NCBI GenBank assembly: GCA_037176725.1
Contig: JAZBRS010000020.1
Location: forward strand, 100,892,501 to 100,956,500
Origin: Posidonia oceanica
Lineage: Eukaryota > Streptophyta > Magnoliopsida > Alismatales > Posidoniaceae
DNA: 64,000 bases
Reading direction: 5' to 3'
Of this stretch, positions 34,060-45,107 are shown in pieces. Position 1 is the first letter of the stretch, and every line of letters starts with the position of its first letter. Below the pieces are notes generated by a model. That model was not told the DNA's origin, made no database searches, and worked only from the letters and a program-made list of their open reading frames with translations. The position numbers were made by a program, and so were the translations under genes.

Positions 34060-34275
34060 CATTGTCTAAAAACGGACATACACTTTGTAAAAGTTGAAGT
34101 TTATTTTTTGGACAATGTATTTTGTCTTGAAAAAAATGGACATCTACTCTACAAAAGTAGATGTTCGTTTTTGTAGTTAGTGCTTTCTGTAAAAAAAAAT
34201 GAACATTTGCTTCCAAAAAGTTGATGTTCATTTTTGTTAGTAGACATCCATTTCTGTTACTTATTGGATGTCTAC
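34060..34275. repeat. Degenerate 'gacatctactttt' inverted-word cluster
   Basis: Units such as ggacatctactctacaaaag / agtagatgttcgttttt and gaacatttgcttcc / gttgatgttcattttt recur at about 60-70-base spacing, each a small hairpin. Similar hairpin-rich text marks subterminal regions of some plant DNA transposons; no termini were found here. Confidence 0.55.
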
Positions 34276-34520
34276 TTTTAGTTTTTTATAATTTTTTAAA
34301 AAATTAATAAATTAATTAAGATTGGTCCAAAATTAGACTTGGTTTCAACTTGGTCCAAAATAAATAGTTGTAGACCGTGTTAAGGCCGAGAGATTTCTAC
34401 TTCTGACCTGGTTCGACACGGCCCAAAATGATTTAAGATCGGACTAGTTTGGCCCAGAATAGTATTGGGCCTACATAATTTTGGGCCGGGCCGGGTGAGC
34501 CTGATTTCCTGGTCTAACTC

Positions 34521-34881
34521 AATATGATGCGGGAGACGCATTCCAAAAAATAATGTGACATGCACGTTTCGAGAGCCAACTTTGTATTGTGCCTTTTTCT
34601 TTCGTAAAGATTGTATTGCCCTTCTTAAGTTGTAAGCGACACGGTTTCAGTAATAGAAGAATCTTTCCAGAATAAGTCGTACTATATATCTCATATTCTT
34701 CGTACATTTGATGATAAGTCGTGGGTAGGCTCCTCCTTTCTCCTTAATTTGCGTTACTAGTCGTACTTCATATTTGATTTCCAATAGAAATAAGGGCATC
34801 ATCTACAGAGCTTATTAATTAGGACAATGACAAGGAAGCACCAAACCCAAATATTTCGAAATAAATAAAATCAGTATCACT
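34521..34881. other. 3' flank of the transporter gene
   Basis: Sequence between the GGCC-rich repeat and the transporter stop codon. It would include the transporter's 3' untranslated region on the minus strand. No canonical poly(A) signal stands out close to the stop. Confidence 0.4.
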
Positions 34882-37482
34882 CTATACGTATATCTTCCTG
34901 GCCTTGAAGAAGTGCAAATTGAGACCTGTAGCCAGCAAATTCCGCAATGCTGCAGCAGTGAGCACAATGCTGAGCCCCATGCCAATGGACCCAAGGCCCC
35001 AAGTGATGCACCACATGTTGCTCCCTTTCTCAGGCTTCTTGATCAACGCCCACATGATGCAAGGATAGGCCAGTGTCACCGGAAGTGCCACCCCGCCTAG
35101 GAGGCCGGCGAGGTCCGGAAGGAACGGGAATGCCACGGATATCAAGAAGGTGAGCCCTCCGAAGAAGACCCGGATGCCAGATCTCACACGTCTCGGGCAA
35201 GGGCGGTTGTGCTTGCTCGTGTAGCACGACTCTAGAACGTCGAAGACCGGCATTGCATAGATCTGAAAAGAGCTTAGGCAGCTAACCACCACGAGTAAGG
35301 TCGTCAGGCCCAACGCCGCCCTCGGGATAGCTCGGCCGTGGAACTTTCGAAGAGTAGCTAGGATTCCATCTTCTAGTATCTGCATGTCATCATGTCATGC
35401 ATCCAACTTTAATTAATTAGTTAATATATAGATTGAAAATAGTAATCAGAGTCCCATGCAAATCACATGGATTAACTAATCACGTGCTCACCATGTCTCC
35501 GTAAGACCAATAGCCTCCAATCGCAATGGGATAGAAGCAAAGTGCAATAAGAGCATATGCGATCTTAACCCCTCTCCACATGGGAACATAAGAAGGATTC
35601 ATTTGGGTTGATGGCATGGTTGCCTGCAATATATATATAAAAGAATCTTTAAAAGCAGAAAACTTCTGTATGAGAAATAACAAGAAACAAAAAAAATATA
35701 TATATATATATATCTTCGAGAAAGATTAATACTATATATATTCACCTGAATCTCCAGCGTAAGGTTGTGACCTCTGAAGGCAAAAGCCAGGATTCCCAGC
35801 CCATTGAGGACTCCAAGGATCCGCCCCACCTCAGCCTTCCCCGTCCCCGGATCATAAGAGACTCCGGCCGGCCTCCCCAGGGCGACGGACAAGACCCACG
35901 TGATGGTGCAGTAGCCGACAGCCGTGACTGCCCCGACGAGTGAGACTCCGGCGATGGAGTTGAGGTTGGGGAGCTGCGATATGACGGTGGCAAGGCAAAC
36001 GAAGACTAGGTACCATTCGATGCCGGTTAGAGGCTTCGACGTGCATGTCGGCCCGCATACGATCTCATAGAAGAGTTTCAAGCTGCCGCCACCTATGATG
36101 ATGAGGGTGGTGCAGGTGCCGCCGGAGAGGTACATTACAGGGAACTTGCCTAGGCATTTCCCAAGTTTGTCACCTGTCACAGTCACACAGATCGATGGTA
36201 AATATATATGATTAAGAAGAATAAACGTTTAATTATGAAATGAAAGAATCCGGGCATTGATTGGACGCTTATGTTTTTTATATAGTAATTCACATGATAT
36301 ATGATATATAACTAACTAAAATAGCACAAGTCACCTTCCAAAAAACTAAAATAGCACAAGTGATCAGGAATTGGAGGATTCTACCTTCCTGTCGACTTCA
36401 ACCGATAGAGATAAAATAATATGCTAAAAAAAAACTAGAACAGGTAAGTAAACCCATGAAAGAACTCTAATATGAGATATGCAGAAACGAGTTCCACAAG
36501 TTTGAATAACTACAACTCTAATAATTTCCATGTAACACAATATCCAAAACAACCTTTCCGGATTGTGGGGGGTGTTTAGGAAGTGCAGACACATGAAGTT
36601 GATCAAAATTTGGTGAAAAAGAGTGGTGACACCTCCCCCCTCGGGAGTTGAAAAACTACTCTCTCACGCGTGTAAATACGAGATATGCAGATGCAGCAAC
36701 ACTGTTAGCTACTATTTTGTGTGTTTAAGAACGCATGCAGTTACTAAACATATATGCCCTGTACATATGTTCATTTAGACTTCACTTGACGATAATTTGT
36801 TCTTGGTATTTTGTTTTTTTTGGAACCTATGTTGATTAATATGTAGATAGAATGCTTTCGTACGTATGTACCCAGGTGCCCTTAATGTATTGCAAGGACT
36901 AGGACGAGTGCCAGCTGCTCTAATAGATTAAATTTACCAAAAGCAATGATGCAGAGATGGAGATATCTGCTGCAACGAATTCCGTTTGGCAATTCATGGA
37001 GTCTAGTGAGAATCCAAAGAGTATGCAGCTGCCAGACGAACAGGGAGCCCGAGGGAAGCGAAGGCAACAGGGAGTCGGATCGATATTCAAATTCTACAAA
37101 ATTTACGCGTGAATTTAGAAATAACATTGAAATCTCACAGCCCGAGGGAAGCGAAGGCAACAGGGAGTAGGAGGGCTTGGAACCCTATCCCGGAGCATAA
37201 CGTGTGGAACGCCGAGTAAACGGCGTTTCCCTTCCTCGACTCGGTGATCGGAAGCCATTCGTCCACGGGATCGAGCCCCGCAAGTTGGCCGACGTCCTCG
37301 AGATAATCTGGCATGGTCACGACAACCTTCAACACCGGCCGACTCGCCACCGGGGAGCGTGATGGCGTCTCCGGAGTCGTAGGAGATGCTTTGCATGGTG
37401 GTGGTGTGGTGATTGGTGAATGCTTCTGTGGAGTCGGCGGAGCCGAGCTGATCTCCTTCGTCTCGACCACCACAGCCGTCAT
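34882..37482 (-). CDS. Lysine/histidine transporter-like amino-acid permease (LHT8/AATL1 type), possibly broken
   Basis: Predicted integral plasma-membrane, proton-coupled amino-acid permease of the AAAP family. Exons (minus): 1, ATG at 37,482 to about 37,139; 2, about 37,040-36,938; 3, 36,173-35,746; 4, 35,623-35,492; 5, 35,379-34,882 with TAG. Introns 2-4 have GT/AG sites and consistent phases. Landmarks: a Pro/Ser/Thr-rich N-terminus; DEWLPITESRKGNAVYSAFH; GIGFQALLLPVAFASLG (TM1); WQLHTLWIL..RLHE (TM2); SQLPNLNSIAGVSLVGAVTA; FAFRGHNLTLEIQ; TMPSTQMNPSYVPMWRG; SCLSSFQIYAMPVFD; LGGVALPVTLAYPCIMW. The start was chosen because it gives the family-like N-terminus and has a TATA box about 65 bases upstream. 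Total is about 500 residues, near the family's usual 510-520. The exon 1/2 junction lacks the dozen or so residues expected before WQLH and does not close in frame (see the 30-bp duplication), so this may be a pseudogene or contain an assembly error. Family assignment is firm; function is inferred. Confidence 0.88.
36174..36937 (-). other. Intron 2 of the transporter gene
   Basis: 764 bp between GTAAAT (36,937 downward) and the acceptor ...TGACAG at 36,174. It joins exon 2 (phase 1, ending AFG) to exon 3 (GDKLGKCLGK). AT-rich; the ORFs in it are incidental. The other two introns are only 122 and 112 bp. Confidence 0.88.
37046..37168. repeat. 30-bp direct duplication at the exon 1/2 junction
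   Basis: The same 30 bases (beginning agcccgagggaagcgaaggc, plus strand) occur at 37,046-37,075 and 37,139-37,168, with 63 bases between. The right copy encodes the end of TM1 (PVAFASLG) in frame. The left copy abuts the TM2 codons in a different frame. The spacer opens (minus) with GTGAGA, which could serve as a splice donor, but none of the acceptors seen restores the frame. Confidence 0.92.
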
Positions 37483-37545
37483 CCTTAATTCTCTCCCTAA
37501 TTGGTTTGGTTTGTGTTGCGTGAAGTGTGGCTTCAGGAGAATTTT

Positions 37546-37554
37546 CTTATATAG
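37546..37554 (-). promoter_or_regulatory. TATA box of the transporter gene
   Basis: ctatataag on the minus strand, 64-72 bases upstream of the ATG at 37,482. It implies a 5' untranslated leader of roughly 30-45 bases containing a run of 'cacttcacgcaacacaaacc'. The placement is right for a core promoter; use is inferred. Confidence 0.6.
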
Positions 37555-37559
37555 AAATA

Positions 37560-37737
37560 GATAGGATGCCGATGTTCTCCGACTGTGGCAAAATTGACTT
37601 TTTAAACTCCTGTGAGCCATGATCTTAGTGGACTTGCTTTTGTGTAGGCTTTGAAGCAAGCGGGTTCGACGAAGGTAGGTCTGAAAGCTACACGTGCAAA
37701 GTGAAGGAAAGGAAAGAGGAGAGGTAACAGGCAGTGC
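37560..37737. other. Remaining proximal upstream sequence of the transporter
   Basis: About 180 bp of non-repeat sequence between the TATA box and the copia LTR end. No identified element beyond purine-rich text. Confidence 0.4.
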
Positions 37738-38638
37738 TCAATGTAAGCGAGTGCTGAATATTGTATTGCTTTATATAGAAATATACAAAAGATATTACAG
37801 TAAGAACAACAACTAATCGAGAGAATTATGGAATACATCAGAATATTCAGGTGATTCCTATACTCTCCATTAAATTGAGTGGAATTTATTGTAGGAAAAG
37901 CTTAGAGCAAAGCTTTTCCTTTTGATGATCACTTTGAGTATATGTCTGCAACCTAGTGTTCAGATGAGGTGGTAATCTATTTCAATGTGTCAAGTGTGGC
38001 CATGGAATATTGGATTGTGAACTATGTGAAGAGCTGAGATGTTATCACACAGCAACAATGGTAGAGCTGAAACCGTTACTCCTAACTCTCGGAGTAAATA
38101 GTAAAACTAACGGAGATCGGTTAGAGTGGTTGCATGAGCACAGTATTCTGATTCCACGCTAGATCGTGCAATCGTAGACTGCTTTTTGGCCATTCAGGAG
38201 ATGAGATTGGGACCAAGACAGAGACAGCCACTGGAGACCGATCGTCTATCAGATGCATCACCAACCCATTCATTCGGCATCCGAGTAAGCAAGTAATGGA
38301 AGAGTGGAGGCACATGGTCGGAAGATTATGCCATGTTGAAGAGTGCTCTTGATGTAGCAGAAGATTCTTTTTACTACCTGAAGATGAGAGGTGCAAGGTT
38401 GTTGTAGGTATTGAGAGACATAATTAACAGCAAAGGCAATGTCCGGTCCAGATAAAGTGAGATATTGTAAACTACCAACCATACTTCTTTAGATTATTGG
38501 ATCAGGCAAGAGATCCCCATTGGTGGAATTCAGATGAGACCCATTTTGTAGTGGTGTGGAACATGGAGAACAATTTTCCACATTGTGTTTTTTGAGAAGA
38601 TCAATGGCATATTGAGTTTGGGAGAGACACAGCGAGTC
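37738..38638 (-). pseudogene. Copia C: 3' remnant (RT end, RNase H, LTR)
   Basis: Minus-strand reading from 38,638: YAIDLLKKHN, MVGSLQYLTLSGPDIAFAVNYVSQY (in two pieces here: MVGSLQYLTL and PDIAFAVNYVSQY), IKSTLQHG, LAYSDAEW, DRRSTSGFC, KKQSTIARSSVESEY, then CDN..ALHIVHNPIFHGHTQHIEIDYHLI in broken frame to about 37,890. The LTR piece follows (about 37,870-37,738) with a minus TATA box (tctatataaag near 37,775) and an end like TTACATTGAGCA. In-frame stops and shifts are present. The 5' part is cut off at 38,639 by the next LTR. Its end lies about 250 bp upstream of the transporter ATG, in the same orientation as the gene. Confidence 0.88.
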
Positions 38639-40733
38639 TGTAACGACCCAGATTTGGAGCACAGTGCAAGTGGGGGTTCAAAGTTGCTTCTCCCCTCCTT
38701 TTCCCACTTCTCATTATTATTATTATTCTTCTTCTTTCTTCTCCTCTTTTCTTTATAACAAGAGAGAGAGAGAGAGGAACGGAGACAGAGAATGAGGGAG
38801 GAAGAGGGGAGGTCATGGTTGCCGTCGCCGCTGTGCCACCGTCGAGGAGGAGGAGATCCAAAGCTGCAGTGGAGGAGAGGTGGCGGAGGTCGTTGCTCGC
38901 CGCCATTGCGCCGTCGTCGCATCGCCGGTGCAAGGTACACACCCGTAGATCCTCTCTTTGATTTCATGAATGGATGATAGGGATCATGATAGTGTGATCT
39001 TGGTTGTGATTGCTCTGGTTGTGCTCGGAGGATTTATTGAGCATTTATGGGAGATTTTAAGAGTATTTATTGTTTTTATTAATGCCAGATGGGTTTCTTA
39101 GATGAATAGTGCCATGCTTGTTGTGTTTGGTGATTTCTTGGATCACATGCAATGGACTTGGACGATTCTTGTCCCAAATAGATCATCTCTAGATCTTCAT
39201 TTTGGTATAATATTGCATGTGATTTTTGGTAGATTGTGTGGTGTTTTGGCTTATTTTTCCACTCGTGGGTTCACTATGCTTGTGCACAATACCCATGAGC
39301 TTTGATTGGCTTTTTCTTATGATCCGCTCAACGGATCTTTGTGATTCTCATCCTAAATCGTAGATCGTCTCGAGATCTTCTTTTGGGTATGTGGTTTGGT
39401 TGGCTGTGCAGAGACCAGTCGCCATTCCCATTTTGGGCGATTTTTGGGTCTAAGCCCTCAGGTTCTCTTTATTGGCAGGTTTGGTATATCGATTTATTTC
39501 GGTATGCCGATTTGGCTTCTGAGTCCTCCCCTGAATCCAGTTATCGGTATGCCAAAATGTTCTGGTATGCCAAAGGTGTTCTCGGATGTGAGCTCAGGGC
39601 ACTGGTTCGGTCGACCGACCCATTTCAATGTGCCGGACCAAGGCCCAGGTTCGATCGACCGAACCCAGTTCGGTATGCCGAATCAGACCCTGGACATGAG
39701 TTCAGGTTACTAGTCTAATCGACCAATTTAGATTAGTCTGCCGAACCAGGCTTTGTCTCTATTCCTTGGGTGTTTTAGGTTTGGTTTTGGGTAAATTAGG
39801 ATTTGTTAATTAGTGTTTTGGCCATGTAGGTAATTATGGCATAATAATGGTTAGGATAATCATTAGAATGATTTAGGGAATGCATAAAATAAATTAGTAA
39901 GCTTCCCTAGGTACTGTGGTTAGAATAAAAGACTATAGAACTTAGAAATACTAAGTTCTCCCTTAAATGGTTTAGATGGACATTAAGGATCATGATTTAT
40001 CCCAGGATTAGATGTTGGGTTGGTGTTTGGTGCGGTGCACTAAATGAGATATTCAGTGGTACTGTTTGGGTATTCGACACTATGCTGGCTGTGTCTTATG
40101 TAAGACACAGACCTGTTGGCGTCATACACTTTGGCCTCAGGACTTAGAGTTCTGGGTGTAGTTTGTGTTGGTGTCCGGTCTTGTAAGTTAAATGGAACTT
40201 CGAGACCGTTGCTTTGGCTTTGGTATGGTTTCCTGGGTCAAACAGAGGAGCTGTCTTGGCTATGTCTTGTGATGTGATTTAAAAGGATTTTGAAATAGTT
40301 TTCTAAAGAGTTTTAAAACGGAAAGATAGATATGGTTTTGAAATGATTTTGCATTGGTTTTGGTTGTAGGGCAAGACACTTGGGGGTTGTATTGTCAGGA
40401 CCCAGGAATGTGACTACATTCCTAGTATGTCGAACACATCACCTAGGTTGAGGTCTATGGACCAAGATACTTGGGGTTGTGTTGTCAGGACCTGGGAATA
40501 TGACTACGTTCCTGGTGTGTCGGACATGTCACCTAGGTTGAGGTCTGTAGGTCGAGGTACCGTCCGTACCTAGTGGTATCGTGACAGCGGACATAGGAGG
40601 TATGATACTCCTACGTAGCTGGACGTGATATCCTTGTTGTTACGGGTACCGAGACTTGTGGGTGTTGATAGAGCCTAGGAGGAGGTGCCTTTGTAGGTTC
40701 AAGCACTGAGCTAGGACGTCGATAGAGCGTACC
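38639..40733 (+). mobile_element. Gypsy-type LTR (TGTAACGACCC start), truncated
   Basis: Begins TGTAACGACCCAG at 38,639, a start word common in plant chromovirus LTRs. It contains a short AG run (38,759-38,775), GC-rich text around 38,820-38,930, the repeated words ggtatgcc and gttcggtcgaccgacc (39,480-39,690), and a 91-bp tandem duplication. It is cut at 40,734 by the start of the Ogre/Tat-type LTR. No pol sequence is attached. The ORFs inside overlap on both strands and are not supported. Confidence 0.6.
40372..40553. repeat. Two tandem 91-bp units
   Basis: Units start at 40,372 and 40,463 (caaga.acttgggg..tg..ttgtcaggacc, then 'tgactac.ttcct' and 'cacctaggttgaggtct'). A few differences separate them. 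Internal to the gypsy-type LTR. Confidence 0.9.
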
Positions 40734-43700
40734 TGTTGACACTTCATTTTGATAGGTTGAATCGGTTGGAGTTCTCTGGTGGCTTCTGAACCCAAACCTA
40801 GGTCCAAACCCACACCTTTCTCTTCCTCTTTCCCCTCAAAATAAGCCCAAACTCAACCTAGGATCACACCCATTACCCGAACCCAAACACTATCCAAAAA
40901 CCATAGGAAAACTCACCCTTCCTAACTTAGCAAATCCACCAAAAAGTCCTTAAAATTTCAAACCAAAACCACTCCCAAAAACCCTAGAAAACCTAAGTAA
41001 AACTACCCTTTTCCACACCTCAAAACCCCTCCAAAAACCTTCCAAAATCTGAATCCAAACCCTTTGTCCAACACAAGAGACCATAGGCCACACACCCACT
41101 AAATTTCACCTCTTTCCTAAATCTCTAACTCCTTCATTTACCCAAATTATCCTTTTCTCTCTCTTGGATTATTCTTTTCTCTCTCCTCTCTCTCTCTCCA
41201 GATTATCCTCCCTCTTTTCACCCCCTTCTCTCCCTTCTTCCTGCCTGGCAGTGGGCCCACCTTGTGCATCTCCCTCTTTTGTACTTTATTTGCATTTTTA
41301 TTCCATTTTTAGCTTATTCCTTGATTTTCTAATATTTATTTTCCTTCCACTCCTCTCTTTCTCCTTTCCTCCACCATTTCCTCCTCTTCTTTTTCCTTTT
41401 TCCTTTCTTTTCCTTTCTTCCACTAAATCATCAAAAAACTTATAAAAACCTTTAAAACTCTAAAACAAAAGAAAAACAAATCAAAATCCTAAAAAGAAGT
41501 AATTAAAAACTTAAACAAACAATTAAAAACAAAAACCTAATTGAATCCAACTAAAAAAGGAAATTAAGAATGCAATCTAAAAAATACAAAACAAAAAAAA
41601 GAAAATGCTATAAAATCAAGTAAAAAACCAAAATATAATCAAAACAAAACAAAAGTAAAAACCTCATTAAAAATAATCAAAAACGAATCCTAAAAAAAGA
41701 AGAAAACAATTAAAAACATTAACACAAGTAATTAATTAAAAAACACTTAACCAATCTAAAAGAAACAATCAAAAAATTTGAAACAATTTAAAAACACTTA
41801 ATTAAAAACTCAATAAGAAAACTTAACTAAAAAATATTAAAAGAATTTAGCAAACAAAATCAAAAAACAATTTAAAGAAGAATTAAGAAAAACTAAAATC
41901 AAAAAAACCTAAAACTCCTCCTAAACATTAAAAAGCAACCCATTAAAAAGGCCTAATAAAAAATCCCAACTTAACAAGAAAAACTCAACTAACATTTAAA
42001 CAAAATAAAAAATATATATATATATATATAAAATAATTTAAAGAAAACTTAAATCCTAAAAACTTAAATCAAAATTAAAACTCTTTCTAACCCTCATTAA
42101 TTTAAAAACAATCTTTAAAAAACCTAATTAAAAACCCTAACTTAAAAACAACTATCTTAAAAAACATTTTCAAATCCTTTTCTATTTTATTTTTATTTTT
42201 ATTTTTTTCTTTCATCTTCTTCCTTTCTTTTTCTTCCTTTCCTCCTCCTCCCATTTTATTTCTTTCTCCCCATTTGGTCTGACCCACCTAACCTCTCTCC
42301 TCCTTCTTTCTTTCTTTTTTTTTCTTCTTTCTTTTTTCGCGTAGGCCCGGCCCACGGCCGACTTCTCCTCCTCTTCCCTTCTTCTTCCTCTCCCACTTCT
42401 TCTCTGGTTTCTCTTCCTTTTTCTCTGCAACCAGCTTTCTGCAGTCGACAGCACCGTCCTCTCACCTGACCGTCCTTACGCGTCGCACGCCTTCTGCCCA
42501 GGTCGGACCAGCACGCAGCGCTTGCCTCAGCCGTGCGTCTGCCACCACCACTTCCGGCAATTAATTGCCGCCGAACCTGTAGACTAAAGACCAGTAGGAG
42601 CCAGTAGCTCAAGGCACTAGAAACATCACCTTCTCTACCTAGAAAGCCGCACGCTCTTCCTTGTGCAATCCCCAGCCGGAGAGAACCCAGAAATCCACCC
42701 TCTTCCAGTACCAAAAACGAGCATCTTCCTCCTCTTCCATTCCATCTAATCCAGAGCCTCCAACACCCAGCAAATCCCTCAGAATTCCTCCCCCAAATCC
42801 ACCCAAACTTCCAGCATCCAGCTCCTTCACTCCACAGCCAAATCCATCCCAGAATCACCCCGCAACTCTTCCATTTTCCCCACAGAACCCAACTCCCACT
42901 TCCTCTGAAATTCCCAACACCACAGGCCTCCATTTCGTCCCAAATTGCAGCACCCAATTCTCTGAAACACCAGCTTTCTAACACACCTAAGCTTCACCTT
43001 CAACCCTCATCAAAGATCAAACCAACCATTACAAACACCTGCCACACTTTCTGATCCAAAAATCCACCATCCGCAAACTCCCTCTCCAGCAATCCACGAC
43101 CCAACCTAAACCCTTCCACACACTCACTGAGGTTCCAGAAGTCCACCGGCAACCTCCACTTGAACCAGAGAGCAGCAGACATCCGCCCCCACCTCCGGTT
43201 GTCAGCAGTACACCCAAATTTGCCGCTTCTGCCTCCAGCCATCAAAGCTTTGCTCCAACCAATCAGGAAGCACCGAAGGACCACGCGGAGTAATTCCAGA
43301 CGATCGCGAGCTGCGGACGACGCTTCCATCAGCCGGACGAACCTCGCCGGCATCTGCAGAACCCACCCACGTCGGGGGGGACGCTTTGGACGCCAAACCA
43401 GGTATTTTTCTTCACCGTTAATCTCATTCTCTCTTCCTTCTGCTTCTCCGCCCCTTAGAATGGGGTTTCCCTTCTCCTCGCGCTGGGTCAGCACCGCCGT
43501 TGACCCGTCTTCTCCGGCGAGCTCCAAGCTCGCCTCGTCGCTCCGGCCTGCAGAATGCCCCTCCGTTGATCACCCGAGCTCCGCGCAGCCTCCAGGAGCA
43601 CAGACCTGCCCTCAGAATCTTACGATGTCACACCGATCGTCCGGACTGCTTCAAAATGTCCTGCAGATCTCTGTCGTCTTCTCCGGCCAGCTTTGGGCCA

Positions 43701-45107
43701 CGTCACTGCCCGCCGACGTTGCTCCAGCCTCCGTGCAGCTCCGGAGCCACCCGCCGCCGCATCTGTGCCTCTCCAGCACCCCGCATTCCTCTTCTCCGGC
43801 CACTGGTAGCGCTCTGCTACAGTGGCTCCTTTTCTTCATTTCACTGTAGCGTTATTTTTCGTTACCATGCTATTTTGCCAGTAAATTGTATATCTACCTT
43901 ACTCTCGCTTTATTGCTTTCCAGTCCTGCCTCTGTTTATCATTCATTTAATTTCGTATGTAAATCTTATGAAATTGCATGAAAAATCACAGTGTTCTCTT
44001 TAAGTTCCAGTCCTCTAGCTTTATATTATTGCATGATAGTCCTCCTGATATTAATCTGATTTAATGCTCATATTTTACCTTGATGTATTGCATTTCTAGT
44101 CCCTGTTAATTTTCTTATTTGCACTTTAGTCCTCTGTTCTGTTAACTTAGGTATTTATTTTTCAATTTTCTTTACTGCATTGCATCATTTCCCCCATATA
44201 ATCTGATTTTTGCATATAGGTCCTTCATCATGCACAGCATACATTTAAATGCATATTTTGCTTATAAAATTGCATTTTAGACCCTGCATGTTTTGAAAAT
44301 TGCACATAGGTCCTCTGCATGCTTATAAAAATCATTTAAATGTATATTTTGCTTATAAAATTGCATTTTAGACCCTGCATATTTGAAAAATTGCATATAA
44401 GTCCCCTATTTGCATTCCCAGACCATTAAGACCCCTGTTTTGCTAGAAAAATTGCATTTTGGACCTTGTTAATTTCAAAATTGTATGCCAACTTACCATA
44501 TGAGTTCAAAACTTGTCTTGATGCATGGCTATCTTTAAAAATTGCATTTTGAACCCTGCATTTTGTAAAATTGCATTTAGGCCCTCCATTTCTCAAAAAC
44601 TTCGCATAAAAGCCTCTAGCTTTTCAAAATCCTTGCATTCAGACCCCCATCTTTTCAAAATTGCATGTAAGTCCCCAGTTTTCTGAAAAATCATCCCTAA
44701 GTCTTTTATTGCATTCTGCATGTATTGCATTCATGCATTCTTGCATCTGGCATCCCTTGCACACACTTAAGCATACTTAAGCTCCCATTTACATGGGAGG
44801 ACCCGTTTTGCACACCCTTAGGCCCCCTTTTACACTTTGATCCTATCTTCTCCCCTGTTCTGACCTTCCGCCTTGAAGTCTGAATATCTTTTGATCGGAC
44901 CGTCGGATCTTCGCAACCAAGATGCCTGAACGACCCTGGTGGAGCGCACTTCAATACAGACCAAGTATTTCTCAGATCAGACTTCAGATCTTCGAGGTAA
45001 GTCCTCTTGAACTTCTGTAGAATCTTTTGCATATCATTCGCAGTGCATGGCTTTTAGAGGCTCTATTTCGTCAACTTCTTGCACCGTTTTGCGTGCCGAC
45101 TTTGTTT
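40734..45107 (+). mobile_element. Ogre/Tat-type LTR, plus orientation, 3'-truncated
   Basis: Starts TGTTGACACTTCATTTTGAT at 40,734 and runs in the inverse sense of 15,257-9,365, with matching block order: 'aaaacccctccaaaaacctt' near 41,025, A-rich text 41,430-42,180, GC-rich 42,320-43,850, ttgcat-rich 43,980-44,750, and the gggaggaccc block near 44,800. The similarity to that LTR is clear but much lower than between the 44-kb copies. It stops near 45,107 where segment S begins, lacking the last part that the other LTR has. The boundary of the large repeat (44,467) falls inside it only because the window starts there. Confidence 0.72.

Larger units (their letters stand above)
33470..34520. mobile_element. 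Possible composite DNA-transposon remnants with GGCC-rich ends
   Basis: Both 33,470-33,740 and 34,320-34,510 are rich in 'ggccc', 'ggccta', 'ttgg.cc' words, ending in gggccgggccgggtgagcc. This style is common in short non-autonomous plant transposons, but I could not align the two ends as clean inverted repeats. Between them lie AT-rich sequence and two short-repeat clusters. No coding sequence. Confidence 0.35.

Noticed and set aside
42256..42984. A 242-codon minus-strand ORF rich in Gly, Trp and Arg
   Set aside because: It is the counterpart of the same LTR block in the inverted relative; composition-driven with no domain.
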